This document shows positions 17,817-26,082 of a stretch of 64,000 nt of DNA, in pieces. The translations under genes were made by a program, and so were the position numbers. Numbering within the stretch: position 1 is the stretch's first letter; the number at the start of each line of letters is the position of its first letter. Below the pieces are notes generated by a model. The model had not been told where the DNA came from and did not search any database. It worked only from the letters and a program-made list of their open reading frames with translations. Source of the stretch: Alteromonas sp. 5E99-2 (GTDB lineage Bacteria > Pseudomonadota > Gammaproteobacteria > Enterobacterales > Alteromonadaceae); contig NZ_JAFNJE010000008.1 of NCBI RefSeq assembly GCF_017368475.1, positions 1-64,000 on the forward strand, given 5' to 3'.

Positions 17817-20800
17817 CTAGAATTTAGCTGTTAATCCAACCGAAAATCGTCTTCCTAAAGAATTTAATGTTTCGAATTGGGTAGGGTTAAAATCTCTATC
17901 AGCAATATTATTTACCACAAATTGAGCTGTAAGGTTCTCGTTAATCGCATAACGTGCACTGTAGTTTAGTACATTAAATGATGGCCTTCTAAAGTCTGCG
18001 GGTAATTCAGAAAACGTCGAAGGATCAGTTTGAACATCGTCTACTGTTGATGATGTAAAGAACCATTGTAGGTTATGAGATAACGCGCCAAATTGGTGGC
18101 TCACTGTGAGTACCGTGTTCCACTCTGCATCGCCGTCTTCACCGTCACGAGGATTTGTATTTCCTGCTGCAGTTTCAGAGAACTCTAGCAGTCTATAAGC
18201 TGACCCATTTACGCGAAATGCGCCTAAACTTCCAGCATCAAACCCATAATCCGCAGTAAGGTAATATGAACGAACTTTCGTTGAACCTTGGTTAAGGGTT
18301 GGAAAAAACGAAAAAGTAGACGTAAGTGCTTGTTGATCCTGAGCTGGTGTACCGGGGTTTGCGACAGGGTTAACTGGCTGTCCATTTACAGGATTAACAC
18401 TGGGTACAATAAACGATCCTGGGTTATTCGGGTCTTCAACCGCAAAAACCAACGCATTACATGCATCAAACCCACCAACAAGTGCTTCTGGAAAGGTGGG
18501 AGAATCGAAACATTCAGTACCTAACCCAGCTAAACCAATTTCTCCGGTTAGTTCCAATTCATAATAATCGAAACTAACGGTTAGTCCTTTAATAAAGGCT
18601 GGTGTATAAACAAAGCCTGCTGTCCATGAGTCAGACTCTTCATTTTCTAAACCTGGATTACTAGCGCCAGCTGCAGGTGCTGCACCACCGGGAGCTTGGA
18701 AGCCTTCAAGTACCGAAACGTCAAGCCCTAAACTTTCGACAAAAACTTCACAGTTTGTTCTTCTAATCGCAGGACCTGAATCAATAACGTCTTCGTCACA
18801 AGGGTTGCCATCCGCTCGCCCTAATGTAGAAAATCCCGTAATACCTGCACCAAATAATTCAACAATTGACGGCGAACGAATTGCACTAGATATACTTCCT
18901 CGCAACGTTAAATCGTCGATAGGTTTCCATCTAAGTCCTAGGTTAAATACGTCGTCTTCAGATGAAGACGTTAAATTGAATGGGCCACCTTCACCATCCC
19001 TCTCAACTCTTCGCACTGCACCTTCTAAAACTAGGCTTTCGACAAATGGCAATGTAAAGTCGCCACCAAAAATAGGAATAGATAGCTCTAAACCATATTC
19101 CACAAACTCGGCTTCACCAACTGAGCCTTGCCCTGTTGTATTTCGCGCCAAGCCACTTGCGAAAGTCTCTCCTGGGGTAAATTCATTTTCTTCTTTACGA
19201 TATTCAACTTGAGTACTAAATACCGCCCAACCACCAGGTAATTCATAAACGTCACCACCAAACTGAGCATTAAGGTAAAGTTGTTCGCTAACATTAGTTG
19301 AATCGCTCGATGTTGTTACGTAATCAATGGCTTCTTGAGAAGGAGCGCCTTCACCAAAAAGGTTTAACGGCTGGCAGGCGTCAACTTGCGCTTGTGTTGG
19401 AACTAAGCTCACCGTGGTATTTATAAAAGATAATCCGGGGTTACGAATATCAATCGCTTCTGGAGAGTCTAATGTTTGTTGTCGACACACAGCTTGGCCA
19501 TTTTGTAATACAACGTCAGTTGCTAGTGCAAACTCAATGTCAAAAAGTTGTTCTGCAAAGTTATCTGTTTCTACGCGGCCATAGGCGCCAGATACGCCCC
19601 AATTAAAGAAACGTTCTTTTACTTCAAAGTCACCGGTCACACTCTGGCTGGTACGGAAAAAGTCTGTAGAGCTTCCCTCGAAACTAGGGCCAGAAATGTC
19701 TGCTAACGAACGACTTAAATACAACGCGCGTGAGCCGTTAATTTCATCAACAACCAAGCCTTCTCCAACTAGTTCATCGATAACACCTCTCGCTTGGTCA
19801 TTTAGGAAAGGGTTTTCATCAATGAAAACTGGTATCGCTCGAGTACCGCCGGCTGTGCCTCCCAGAGGCGTATTGTTTAACGGTGCTTGGATAGAAACGT
19901 TATCAATTTTGGAATAAAAGTAATCGCCTTTGTAAGTGATATTATCTGTAATATCAAAACGAGTAAGTATATTAACTGAAAATCTTTCTTGCTCTGATTG
20001 CAAGTTGTCAAATATACCAATAGGTAAACCATCTCCTCCAATAACTGTATTTTGATCCGCTGCGTTAGGTGGTGTTATGTTGCCGATATTAAAGTTAACT
20101 AAATTACCATTGCTATCAAAGCCAAGAGGTACTGCGCGATTGGGTAAAAAAGCACTTGTGTTAGGATCGGTATTAGGTACTGTTAAGAAAGTACCTGTTG
20201 GAGAAAAGGTGCCAACGAACAAGTTTGGATCAATAGCTTGACCCGCGGCAGTTTGAGCAAAATCAAACGGTGATCCTAAGCCTGCCGCAGTGAATGCATC
20301 ATTTAAAGCCGTAGGAAAGAATTGAGTATTGGACGAGCCACCGAGAACTCCGCCACTAACCAATAATCCACCTGGAGCATTTAGAGGATTAGTTGAACCA
20401 GGAACAAATACAGTACTGGGAAGCCCATCCTCACCATTGACGTTGAATGGATTTATAATTTCAGCTGCTTGTTGTCCATCCAACCTACTTGGGTTATTAG
20501 CTTGAACCAGATTCGTCTTAAAATATTCGAATGAACCTGTAATATTCGCACGGCCATCTTTGAAATTTTTACCTGCAAGAATGTTAAATCGAAAGTTCTC
20601 GCCGTCACCTCGGTCAGTTACACCGTAACGTGTTGTTGCTTCCACGCCTTCGTAATCATCTTTTAATATAATATTGACGACACCGGCTACTGCATCTGCG
20701 CCATAAGTCGCACTACCGCCGCTACCTATCACTATTTCAGTTCGGTCAATTAACGAAGGGTTGATCAGAGATAAATCAACTTGAGCTCCATTTGCATTCC

Positions 20801-21230
20801 CAGGTACAAAAACTGTTGCTTGGTTGGAGCTTACAAAACGCTGACCATTAATAAGAGTGAGCGTTCGGTTCGTTTGGAGGTTAAGCAAATCGGGGTTAGC
20901 CGTGTTATCACCAAATTGCGTATTGTTTCCTTGAATGTTGGTACCTGCACCTACAAAAGGAAGCTCTTCAAGAGCTTCAATTGGGTTAGTGTATTGGCGG
21001 AGTTCTATTTTTTCTGAAGATACTTCTACTACTGGAATAGTGTCATCACCAATACTTCTTCTTAGCAATCGAGAACCAGTAACACTGACCCTTTCAACTG
21101 ACTTTTCTTCTTCTGCCGACTCTGCTGTGCTTTCTTGAGCTAGAACCGGTGCAGCTAAAATAATTCCACTTGTGATAGCTGAGCTTATTAATATTTTTTC
21201 TAATGTTTTTGCTAGTGTAGATTTTTTCAT
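17817..21230 (-). CDS. TonB-dependent outer membrane receptor
   Basis: 1137 residues. Signal peptide (MKKSTLAK...APVLAQ), TonB-box-like region SVERVSVTGSRL, plug domain (PVVEVSSEKIELRQ, NLQTNRTLTLINGQRF, TEIVIGSGGSATYGADAVAGVVNI) and a long barrel ending in FSVGLTAKF. Imports a large substrate using TonB energy; the substrate is unknown. The plug-barrel junction and loops carry long Asn/Gly/Pro-rich insertions, as in polysaccharide- or peptide-type Alteromonadales receptors. The ATG at 21230 is chosen because GGAG lies 8 bases upstream; an upstream TTG adds 7 residues. No neighbouring catabolic genes reveal the ligand. Confidence 0.93.
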   Translation of the reverse strand: MKKSTLAKTLEKILISSAITSGIILAAPVLAQESTAESAEEEKSVERVSVTGSRLLRRSIGDDTIPVVEVSSEKIELRQYTNPIEALEELPFVGAGTNIQGNNTQFGDNTANPDLLNLQTNRTLTLINGQRFVSSNQATVFVPGNANGAQVDLSLINPSLIDRTEIVIGSGGSATYGADAVAGVVNIILKDDYEGVEATTRYGVTDRGDGENFRFNILAGKNFKDGRANITGSFEYFKTNLVQANNPSRLDGQQAAEIINPFNVNGEDGLPSTVFVPGSTNPLNAPGGLLVSGGVLGGSSNTQFFPTALNDAFTAAGLGSPFDFAQTAAGQAIDPNLFVGTFSPTGTFLTVPNTDPNTSAFLPNRAVPLGFDSNGNLVNFNIGNITPPNAADQNTVIGGDGLPIGIFDNLQSEQERFSVNILTRFDITDNITYKGDYFYSKIDNVSIQAPLNNTPLGGTAGGTRAIPVFIDENPFLNDQARGVIDELVGEGLVVDEINGSRALYLSRSLADISGPSFEGSSTDFFRTSQSVTGDFEVKERFFNWGVSGAYGRVETDNFAEQLFDIEFALATDVVLQNGQAVCRQQTLDSPEAIDIRNPGLSFINTTVSLVPTQAQVDACQPLNLFGEGAPSQEAIDYVTTSSDSTNVSEQLYLNAQFGGDVYELPGGWAVFSTQVEYRKEENEFTPGETFASGLARNTTGQGSVGEAEFVEYGLELSIPIFGGDFTLPFVESLVLEGAVRRVERDGEGGPFNLTSSSEDDVFNLGLRWKPIDDLTLRGSISSAIRSPSIVELFGAGITGFSTLGRADGNPCDEDVIDSGPAIRRTNCEVFVESLGLDVSVLEGFQAPGGAAPAAGASNPGLENEESDSWTAGFVYTPAFIKGLTVSFDYYELELTGEIGLAGLGTECFDSPTFPEALVGGFDACNALVFAVEDPNNPGSFIVPSVNPVNGQPVNPVANPGTPAQDQQALTSTFSFFPTLNQGSTKVRSYYLTADYGFDAGSLGAFRVNGSAYRLLEFSETAAGNTNPRDGEDGDAEWNTVLTVSHQFGALSHNLQWFFTSSTVDDVQTDPSTFSELPADFRRPSFNVLNYSARYAINENLTAQFVVNNIADRDFNPTQFETLNSLGRRFSVGLTAKF

Positions 21231-21698
21231 TCTGTCTGCTCCAAAATCCAATTGATGTTGTTTCCTTGACTAATCACCCATGTACTTATTATTAAATTAC
21301 AATTAAATTTTTATTTCATGGGACTTAAAACGCTATCAGATATCAGAATGGCAGAAAAGGTAACTACAGGAATTAGAAAAACCCCTTGAAATGTTAAGAA
21401 AATGCTTTTGGTATGAAGATTAAATGTAACGTTATTTCTGAGGGGAAGGTGAATTCTTATTACAAATAACAGGGTAAGCCTAATAATTAAAGAGCTCTAT
21501 GACAGTTTAAAAATTCAACGTGGAGTTGAACTAAAGGGTTAATTGATTAACACAAATTAAACAAAAGGATAGTTTTGTTATAGTTTGTAAGTTTACCTTT
21601 ACATTTGTTTTGTATTTATTTTAAGCATCCAAAGTGATATTGAGAGAAGGAGGTTGTCATTTCTCTGGCTTAAATGGTTTATTGAGAATTGCGAGAGC
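21231..21698. other. AT-rich intergenic region
   Basis: 468 bases between two minus-strand genes. It must hold the receptor promoter, but I find no clear -35/-10 pair, operator or small gene. A GAAGGAGG at about 21645 on the plus strand is not followed by an ORF. Confidence 0.4.
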
Positions 21699-22808
21699 TT
21701 ATTTAATCGACTGGTACAAATCACTAAAACGCTTCACGAAAACAGTTAAGTTAAAATGCTGTACAACCCGGTTTCTGGCGTTTTCAGCTAAGCTTTGACG
21801 CTGCTTTTCATCCTTAATTAACAAGCTAACTTTATCCGCCAACTCACTTGGTTGATGAGGGTTAACTAATAAGCCTGATTCGCCGTCTATTATTGCTTCT
21901 GGAATACCATTAACATTGGTGCTTACAATGGCTTTTTTCATTGCCATGGCTTCTAGGATTGCAATAGGAAACGCTTCTTGATGGGATGCGCACACAAGAA
22001 TGTCGAGCTGATTTAATTGCGCCAATACATCGGGAATTTGGCCATGGAAGGTGGTGATGTCGGCTAACCCTAACTGTTGTACTTTTTCTTTTAGCAAAGG
22101 CTCTCGTGGTGCTTCTAAAATGTCGCCACCGATAATATGAAAATGTAAACTGTGCTTTTTGGTAATTTCACCGCTGTTGGCGAGTATTGCCGCCATATCG
22201 ATAAAGTCATCGTGGCCTTTTCGTTCTTGCAGGTTTGCCACTATACCAATATGGATGGTATCTGATGGTGCTTTATCTATTGGAGAAAACCGTGTGATAT
22301 CTACGCCGTTATGAATACATTGTAGGGCAATATTAGGGTTAATTTTGGCAATGTGAGTGCCGACTTCATTTTGTAAATCTTCACTACAAAATGCGCATAC
22401 ATCGGGTTTAGGCAAACCTTTGAATAGCCATTGGAGGTGGTTAAATTGGAAAGGAAAATGGTAATGAGATAACACTTTTACCTTTGCTAATTTGGCAGCA
22501 ATCACCACGGCACGAGTGCAATAGGGGTCTGCAGTGTGAATAACCGAAATATTATTGCGCCGTAACCATTTTACCCACTGACCAACTTGCTTTAGGGTCG
22601 CAATTAGATTGGATAAGCCCGGTTGTTGAATCGGCATTACCATAAAAGGGATGTTTCGTTCTAAAGCCCATTGTTCAAAATCCCCTGATTCAGGACAAAC
22701 TAAACTAGGTTGGAAAACTTTTTTATCAAGCCCTTCCATTAGCATTTGTGATACACGCTCTGCGCCACCAATTTTTGCGACACTATGAACAAAAGCAATG
22801 TTTATCAC
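21699..22808 (-). CDS. GT4-type glycosyltransferase
   Basis: A 369-residue GT-B fold glycosyltransferase of family 4. The N-terminal acceptor domain begins IAFVHSVAKIGGAERV. The C-terminal nucleotide-sugar domain has GIVANLQERKGHDDFI and the E-x7-E signature in ASHQEAFPIAILEAM. It probably adds a sugar to a surface glycan or glycolipid at the inner face of the membrane. It stands alone rather than in a polysaccharide cluster, so the acceptor is unknown. Confidence 0.88.
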   Translation of the reverse strand: MINIAFVHSVAKIGGAERVSQMLMEGLDKKVFQPSLVCPESGDFEQWALERNIPFMVMPIQQPGLSNLIATLKQVGQWVKWLRRNNISVIHTADPYCTRAVVIAAKLAKVKVLSHYHFPFQFNHLQWLFKGLPKPDVCAFCSEDLQNEVGTHIAKINPNIALQCIHNGVDITRFSPIDKAPSDTIHIGIVANLQERKGHDDFIDMAAILANSGEITKKHSLHFHIIGGDILEAPREPLLKEKVQQLGLADITTFHGQIPDVLAQLNQLDILVCASHQEAFPIAILEAMAMKKAIVSTNVNGIPEAIIDGESGLLVNPHQPSELADKVSLLIKDEKQRQSLAENARNRVVQHFNLTVFVKRFSDLYQSIK

Positions 22809-22910
22809 GGTACGTCCTTTTTATATTTGTATAGGCTTAATGCGTGTTATGGTAACAAATTATCACAGCTAAGCTGAAGCTTGGTGTTAATTTAATTATA
22901 AGGAAGAACC

Positions 22911-23309
22911 ATGATATTACCTGTTAGTGCCTTTTACGCTGGACTATTTGGTCTGTGTTACTTTTATTTATCGGTGTTGGTTATTAAAGAAAGAACAAAA
23001 GGCGGAATAAGCTTAGGCGATGGTAATATTGATGAACTAAACCGCGCTATTCGCGCCCATTGTAATTTTATTGAATACGTACCCTTATGTTTACTGTTGT
23101 TAATTTGCTTAGAATTAAATACGACCTATTCAGCATTTCTTCATGGAACTGCAATTACTTTATTAGTAGGGCGTTTGTTACATGCCTATGGCTTGCGTAA
23201 ACATGTGTTACCAGGGTGGCAGAGAAAGTGCGGTATGTTATTGACTTTTATTGCGCTAATTACATTAGCAGTGGCGAATTTGTCACTTGTTTATTGGAAG
23301 TCGCTGTGA
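22911..23309 (+). CDS. MAPEG family membrane protein
   Basis: A 132-residue integral membrane protein with four predicted helices. The MAPEG signature (LNRAIRAHCNFIEYVPLCLLLL, residues about 43-64, followed by GRLLHAYGL) is clear. The family includes microsomal glutathione transferases; bacterial members are poorly defined. AAGGAAG lies 6 bases before the ATG. Convergent with the diflavin reductase gene. Confidence 0.88.
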   Translation: MILPVSAFYAGLFGLCYFYLSVLVIKERTKGGISLGDGNIDELNRAIRAHCNFIEYVPLCLLLLICLELNTTYSAFLHGTAITLLVGRLLHAYGLRKHVLPGWQRKCGMLLTFIALITLAVANLSLVYWKSL

Positions 23310-23351
23310 TGACAGCTGCTTGTTTTTCTGTTTTTAATTAAGGATTTGTAT

Positions 23352-24896
23352 TTAATACAAATCCTTGTGATAGCGTGAGTCACTAACTAATTGGAGTAAC
23401 CATTGTTTTGCGTTTGACTCGCTCATAGCGCCGAACTTAATAGCGATATCAGTGAGTTCACTGTCAATACTTTTATCTAACTTTGCTTTACTTCCACAAA
23501 TGTAGATTTCCGCACCTTGAAGTATGAGCGCCCAAATCAACTCCCCTTGCTCTCGTATTTTATTTTGGACATACATTTTTTGAGTTTGATCTCGAGAAAA
23601 AGCCGTATGAATGTGGGTTAAGTGTTTAGTGTCTATAAAATGCTTTAACTCATCTTCATAAAAGAAATCATTTTTTGCATAACGCTCGCCAAAAAATAGG
23701 TGAGTGTCTGCCTGTCGCTTACTTGCTAAAAAGCCAATATGAGGTGCAATGCCGACACCAGCGGCTATTAAAATTAGTGGTTTTTTCGTATCATCAGGCA
23801 AATGAAAATGCGGGTTAGAGCGGGTGTAAATATTAACACGAGAACCCACTTTACTCTTTGCTAAAAAATGGCTTACCGTACCTGTGTATTGCTGCGCGCC
23901 CCGATAGTAATTCACTTCCCTAATACATATCCGCACGGTATCAGCCGATGCTTTACCACAAGATGCAATTGAATAAGCTCTTGGCGATGGTTCTGCCAGC
24001 ACAGTTAATAGCTCATCAAGAGGGAGTGTCTCAATAGAGCAATAATCTGTTAACAAGTCGGCTAAGTCTCTGCCATAACAATATTCGGTCAGTTGCGATG
24101 TGGCGCTCATTTTTGTGAGTGCTTTTAACGCTTTGCTGTTGGTGATTTTTGCTAGGGCTCTTATGAGAGGTTTATTTAGTCGCTTAAGTTCTTTTGTTGC
24201 TAACAGCTTACGTTGAGAATCACTGACTACTCCATAAAATAAAACAACGCGTTCTATGGCTAATGGATTTACCGGAGGCAACACATAGAGTAAGTCGCCT
24301 GCCAAATAGTTAATGCCGCTGTTGGCAATATCAAAATTGATATCGTATGCGGGGAAGTCACCTTTGTTTAAGGGAGTTATGGATTTTATCTTAGCGGAAA
24401 ATGCGTGCTTTTCGTCATAGGGTTTGACTTGCAAGGTTAGCTTTTTTAATGGTTCTGGATGACCTGATAGGTGCTTGATAATAGCGTCTGACCATTGCTC
24501 AAAAAAAGGTAAGTAATCCACATCGGCATCGACCCGCTGAGCAATAGCAGTTGCGCCACTTTTCGTTAATAACTCATTAAGCTCTATAGAAAAACCACAA
24601 AATTTAGGGTACGAAACATCGCCTAATCCAAATACCGCAAATTGGCATTCAACACTAATGTTTGCGAGTAATTGTTGATGAAGAGTCGCGGCATTGGCCG
24701 GAGGCTCGCCATCGCCAAAGCTACTCGTCACCAAAAATAAGATGTCGTCTTTAGATAATGTTGAAACGGCACAATCGTTGATTGATGTGATGTCAAAAGT
24801 ACTCATCCCGTGGGTGGTTAATTTTTCTTTTAGCGTGTGGGCTAAACGAAGTGAGTTACCTGATTCGGAACCATACGCGATATATATATTGGGCAT
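23352..24896 (-). CDS. NADPH-dependent diflavin reductase
   Basis: 514 residues combining an N-terminal flavodoxin domain (IYIAYGSESGNSLRLA, then TSSFGDGEPP and FGLGDVSYPKFC; about 1-145), an FAD-binding ferredoxin-reductase domain (RAYSIASCG, the RxYS FAD motif) and a C-terminal NADPH domain (IAAGVGIAPHIGF, FFGERYAKNDFFYEDEL). This is the layout of sulfite reductase alpha and P450 reductases. It passes electrons from NADPH to an unknown haem or flavin partner. No sulfite-reductase haem subunit is adjacent. It lies downstream of the PAS/NsrR pair on the PAS strand, 109 bases after the PAS gene. Confidence 0.88.
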   Translation of the reverse strand: MPNIYIAYGSESGNSLRLAHTLKEKLTTHGMSTFDITSINDCAVSTLSKDDILFLVTSSFGDGEPPANAATLHQQLLANISVECQFAVFGLGDVSYPKFCGFSIELNELLTKSGATAIAQRVDADVDYLPFFEQWSDAIIKHLSGHPEPLKKLTLQVKPYDEKHAFSAKIKSITPLNKGDFPAYDINFDIANSGINYLAGDLLYVLPPVNPLAIERVVLFYGVVSDSQRKLLATKELKRLNKPLIRALAKITNSKALKALTKMSATSQLTEYCYGRDLADLLTDYCSIETLPLDELLTVLAEPSPRAYSIASCGKASADTVRICIREVNYYRGAQQYTGTVSHFLAKSKVGSRVNIYTRSNPHFHLPDDTKKPLILIAAGVGIAPHIGFLASKRQADTHLFFGERYAKNDFFYEDELKHFIDTKHLTHIHTAFSRDQTQKMYVQNKIREQGELIWALILQGAEIYICGSKAKLDKSIDSELTDIAIKFGAMSESNAKQWLLQLVSDSRYHKDLY

Positions 24897-25005
24897 AATG
24901 AGCTACGTAAAATTGAGAGAGCTTATTTCTTCTGTATGAAACCCGTTAAAATAAGCAGCCCTAGTTTGAGTTGTCACCGCTTTTTTTGGCGGCAACTGAT
25001 AATAA

Positions 25006-25422
25006 CTAATCGTAATAGTCGTCAAATTGTTCTTTGGAAAATTCTACGCTATCGTAATCGCCCATTAGGTCGTTGATAACACGACGTACACTAATGTATT
25101 CAACAATATCACCTGAATCATTCTTTATGGGTTGCACTGTTGTGTCTACAACATACAACGCCCCACCTTTACCCCTGTTAGGAATAATGCCTGTCCAAAT
25201 GTCACCTGCTTGAATGGTATCCCACATATGTTTATAAACAGATTTAGGTATTGATGGATCACGCACAATACTGTGTGGTTGTCCAACTAACTCTTCACGA
25301 GCAAAACCCGTGAGGGTACAAAATAAGTCGTTTACGTAGGTAATGTTACCTTGTAAGTCAGTTTTAGAAACAACAAAGGCGTCTTCTACGGCTTTGAGTA
25401 CTTGTGTATTAATATTTTCCAT
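25006..25422 (-). CDS. Single-domain PAS protein, probable NsrR target
   Basis: 138 residues that are almost entirely one PAS domain of the Aer/LOV-like type (FVVSKTDLQGNITYVNDLFCTLTGF, EELVGQPHSIVRDPSIP, WTGIIPNRGKGG, PIKNDSGDIVEY). There is no output domain, so it probably acts by binding a partner, perhaps as a redox or gas sensor; a flavin is possible but not proven. A good ribosome site (AGGAAAGTG) precedes the ATG. Two NsrR-type operators lie 23 bp upstream and are shared with divergent nsrR. Confidence 0.85.
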   Translation of the reverse strand: MENINTQVLKAVEDAFVVSKTDLQGNITYVNDLFCTLTGFAREELVGQPHSIVRDPSIPKSVYKHMWDTIQAGDIWTGIIPNRGKGGALYVVDTTVQPIKNDSGDIVEYISVRRVINDLMGDYDSVEFSKEQFDDYYD

Positions 25423-25444
25423 TTCACTTTCCTGAAGGTTAATT

Positions 25445-25494
25445 AAAGGTGTATTTAAAATGCATCTTTAATCATACATTTAAAATGCATCTTT
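25445..25494. promoter_or_regulatory. Two tandem NsrR-type operators
   Basis: Box 1 is 25445-25469: AAAGGTGTATTT, one base, AAATGCATCTTT. Box 2 is 25470-25494: AATCATACATTT, one base, AAATGCATCTTT. The boxes touch and their centres are exactly 25 bp apart. The layout matches the interrupted inverted repeat known for gammaproteobacterial NsrR (GATGCATTT-N-AAATGCATC type). They sit between divergent PAS and nsrR genes and predict shared, nitric-oxide-relieved repression. Confidence 0.82.
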
Positions 25495-25525
25495 AAAAAT
25501 GTTTTTTTTTGTTACAATGAGAGTT

Positions 25526-25909
25526 ATGAAAATGACTAAGCAAACAGATTTCGCGCTGCGTACTTTGATATACCTAGCCAAACAGGACAGTGGAAAGCGA
25601 GTTTTAGTACAAGAAATTTCGACGGCATACGCTATTCCACTTAATCACTTAACAAAAATAGTGAATAAGTTGAGCCAGTTAGGTTATATCAAAAGTTACC
25701 GAGGGCGCCATGGTGGAGTAGAGCTGGGTAAAGATGCATTTGATATATGTATTCGCCAAGTTATTGAAGATTTTGAGCCATCTTTAAGTCCTGCGGATTG
25801 TGATAACTGCGTGCTTGATGGTACCTGTGACTTAAAAGGGCATTTGGAGTTAGCTAATCAGGCGTTTTTGAACGCGCTGGGCAGTAAATCTTTAGCTGAT
25901 ATGGTTTAA
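25526..25909 (+). CDS. nsrR: Rrf2-family nitric oxide-sensing repressor NsrR
   Basis: 127 residues from the chosen start. A winged helix-turn-helix (TDFALRTLIYLAK, then IPLNHLTKIVNKLSQLGYI and SYRGRHGGVELG) is followed by an Fe-S segment with Cys92, Cys95 and Cys101, and ends LKGHLELANQAFLNAL...LADMV as in NsrR. E. coli NsrR spaces its cysteines C-x4-C-x5-C; here it is C-x2-C-x5-C. ATG 25526 aligns residue for residue with E. coli NsrR (MKMTKQTDFALR against MQLTSFTDYGLR); earlier starts lie almost on the operator. Likely autoregulated through 25445-25494. Confidence 0.88.
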   Translation: MKMTKQTDFALRTLIYLAKQDSGKRVLVQEISTAYAIPLNHLTKIVNKLSQLGYIKSYRGRHGGVELGKDAFDICIRQVIEDFEPSLSPADCDNCVLDGTCDLKGHLELANQAFLNALGSKSLADMV

Positions 25910-26082
25910 TAAACTATCAATCGTCATAAGTGATTTTCAAGCATCAACCGTTTCTATTTAACGTAAGTTGCAACACTTACTTACATTTTGAACCATGCCG
26001 TAATAGTTAGACACAAGTAGAATAGTGCTAACTCGTTTTCCAATCATAGACTTTCTATATTTGTTTCATTGAGGATGTAATA

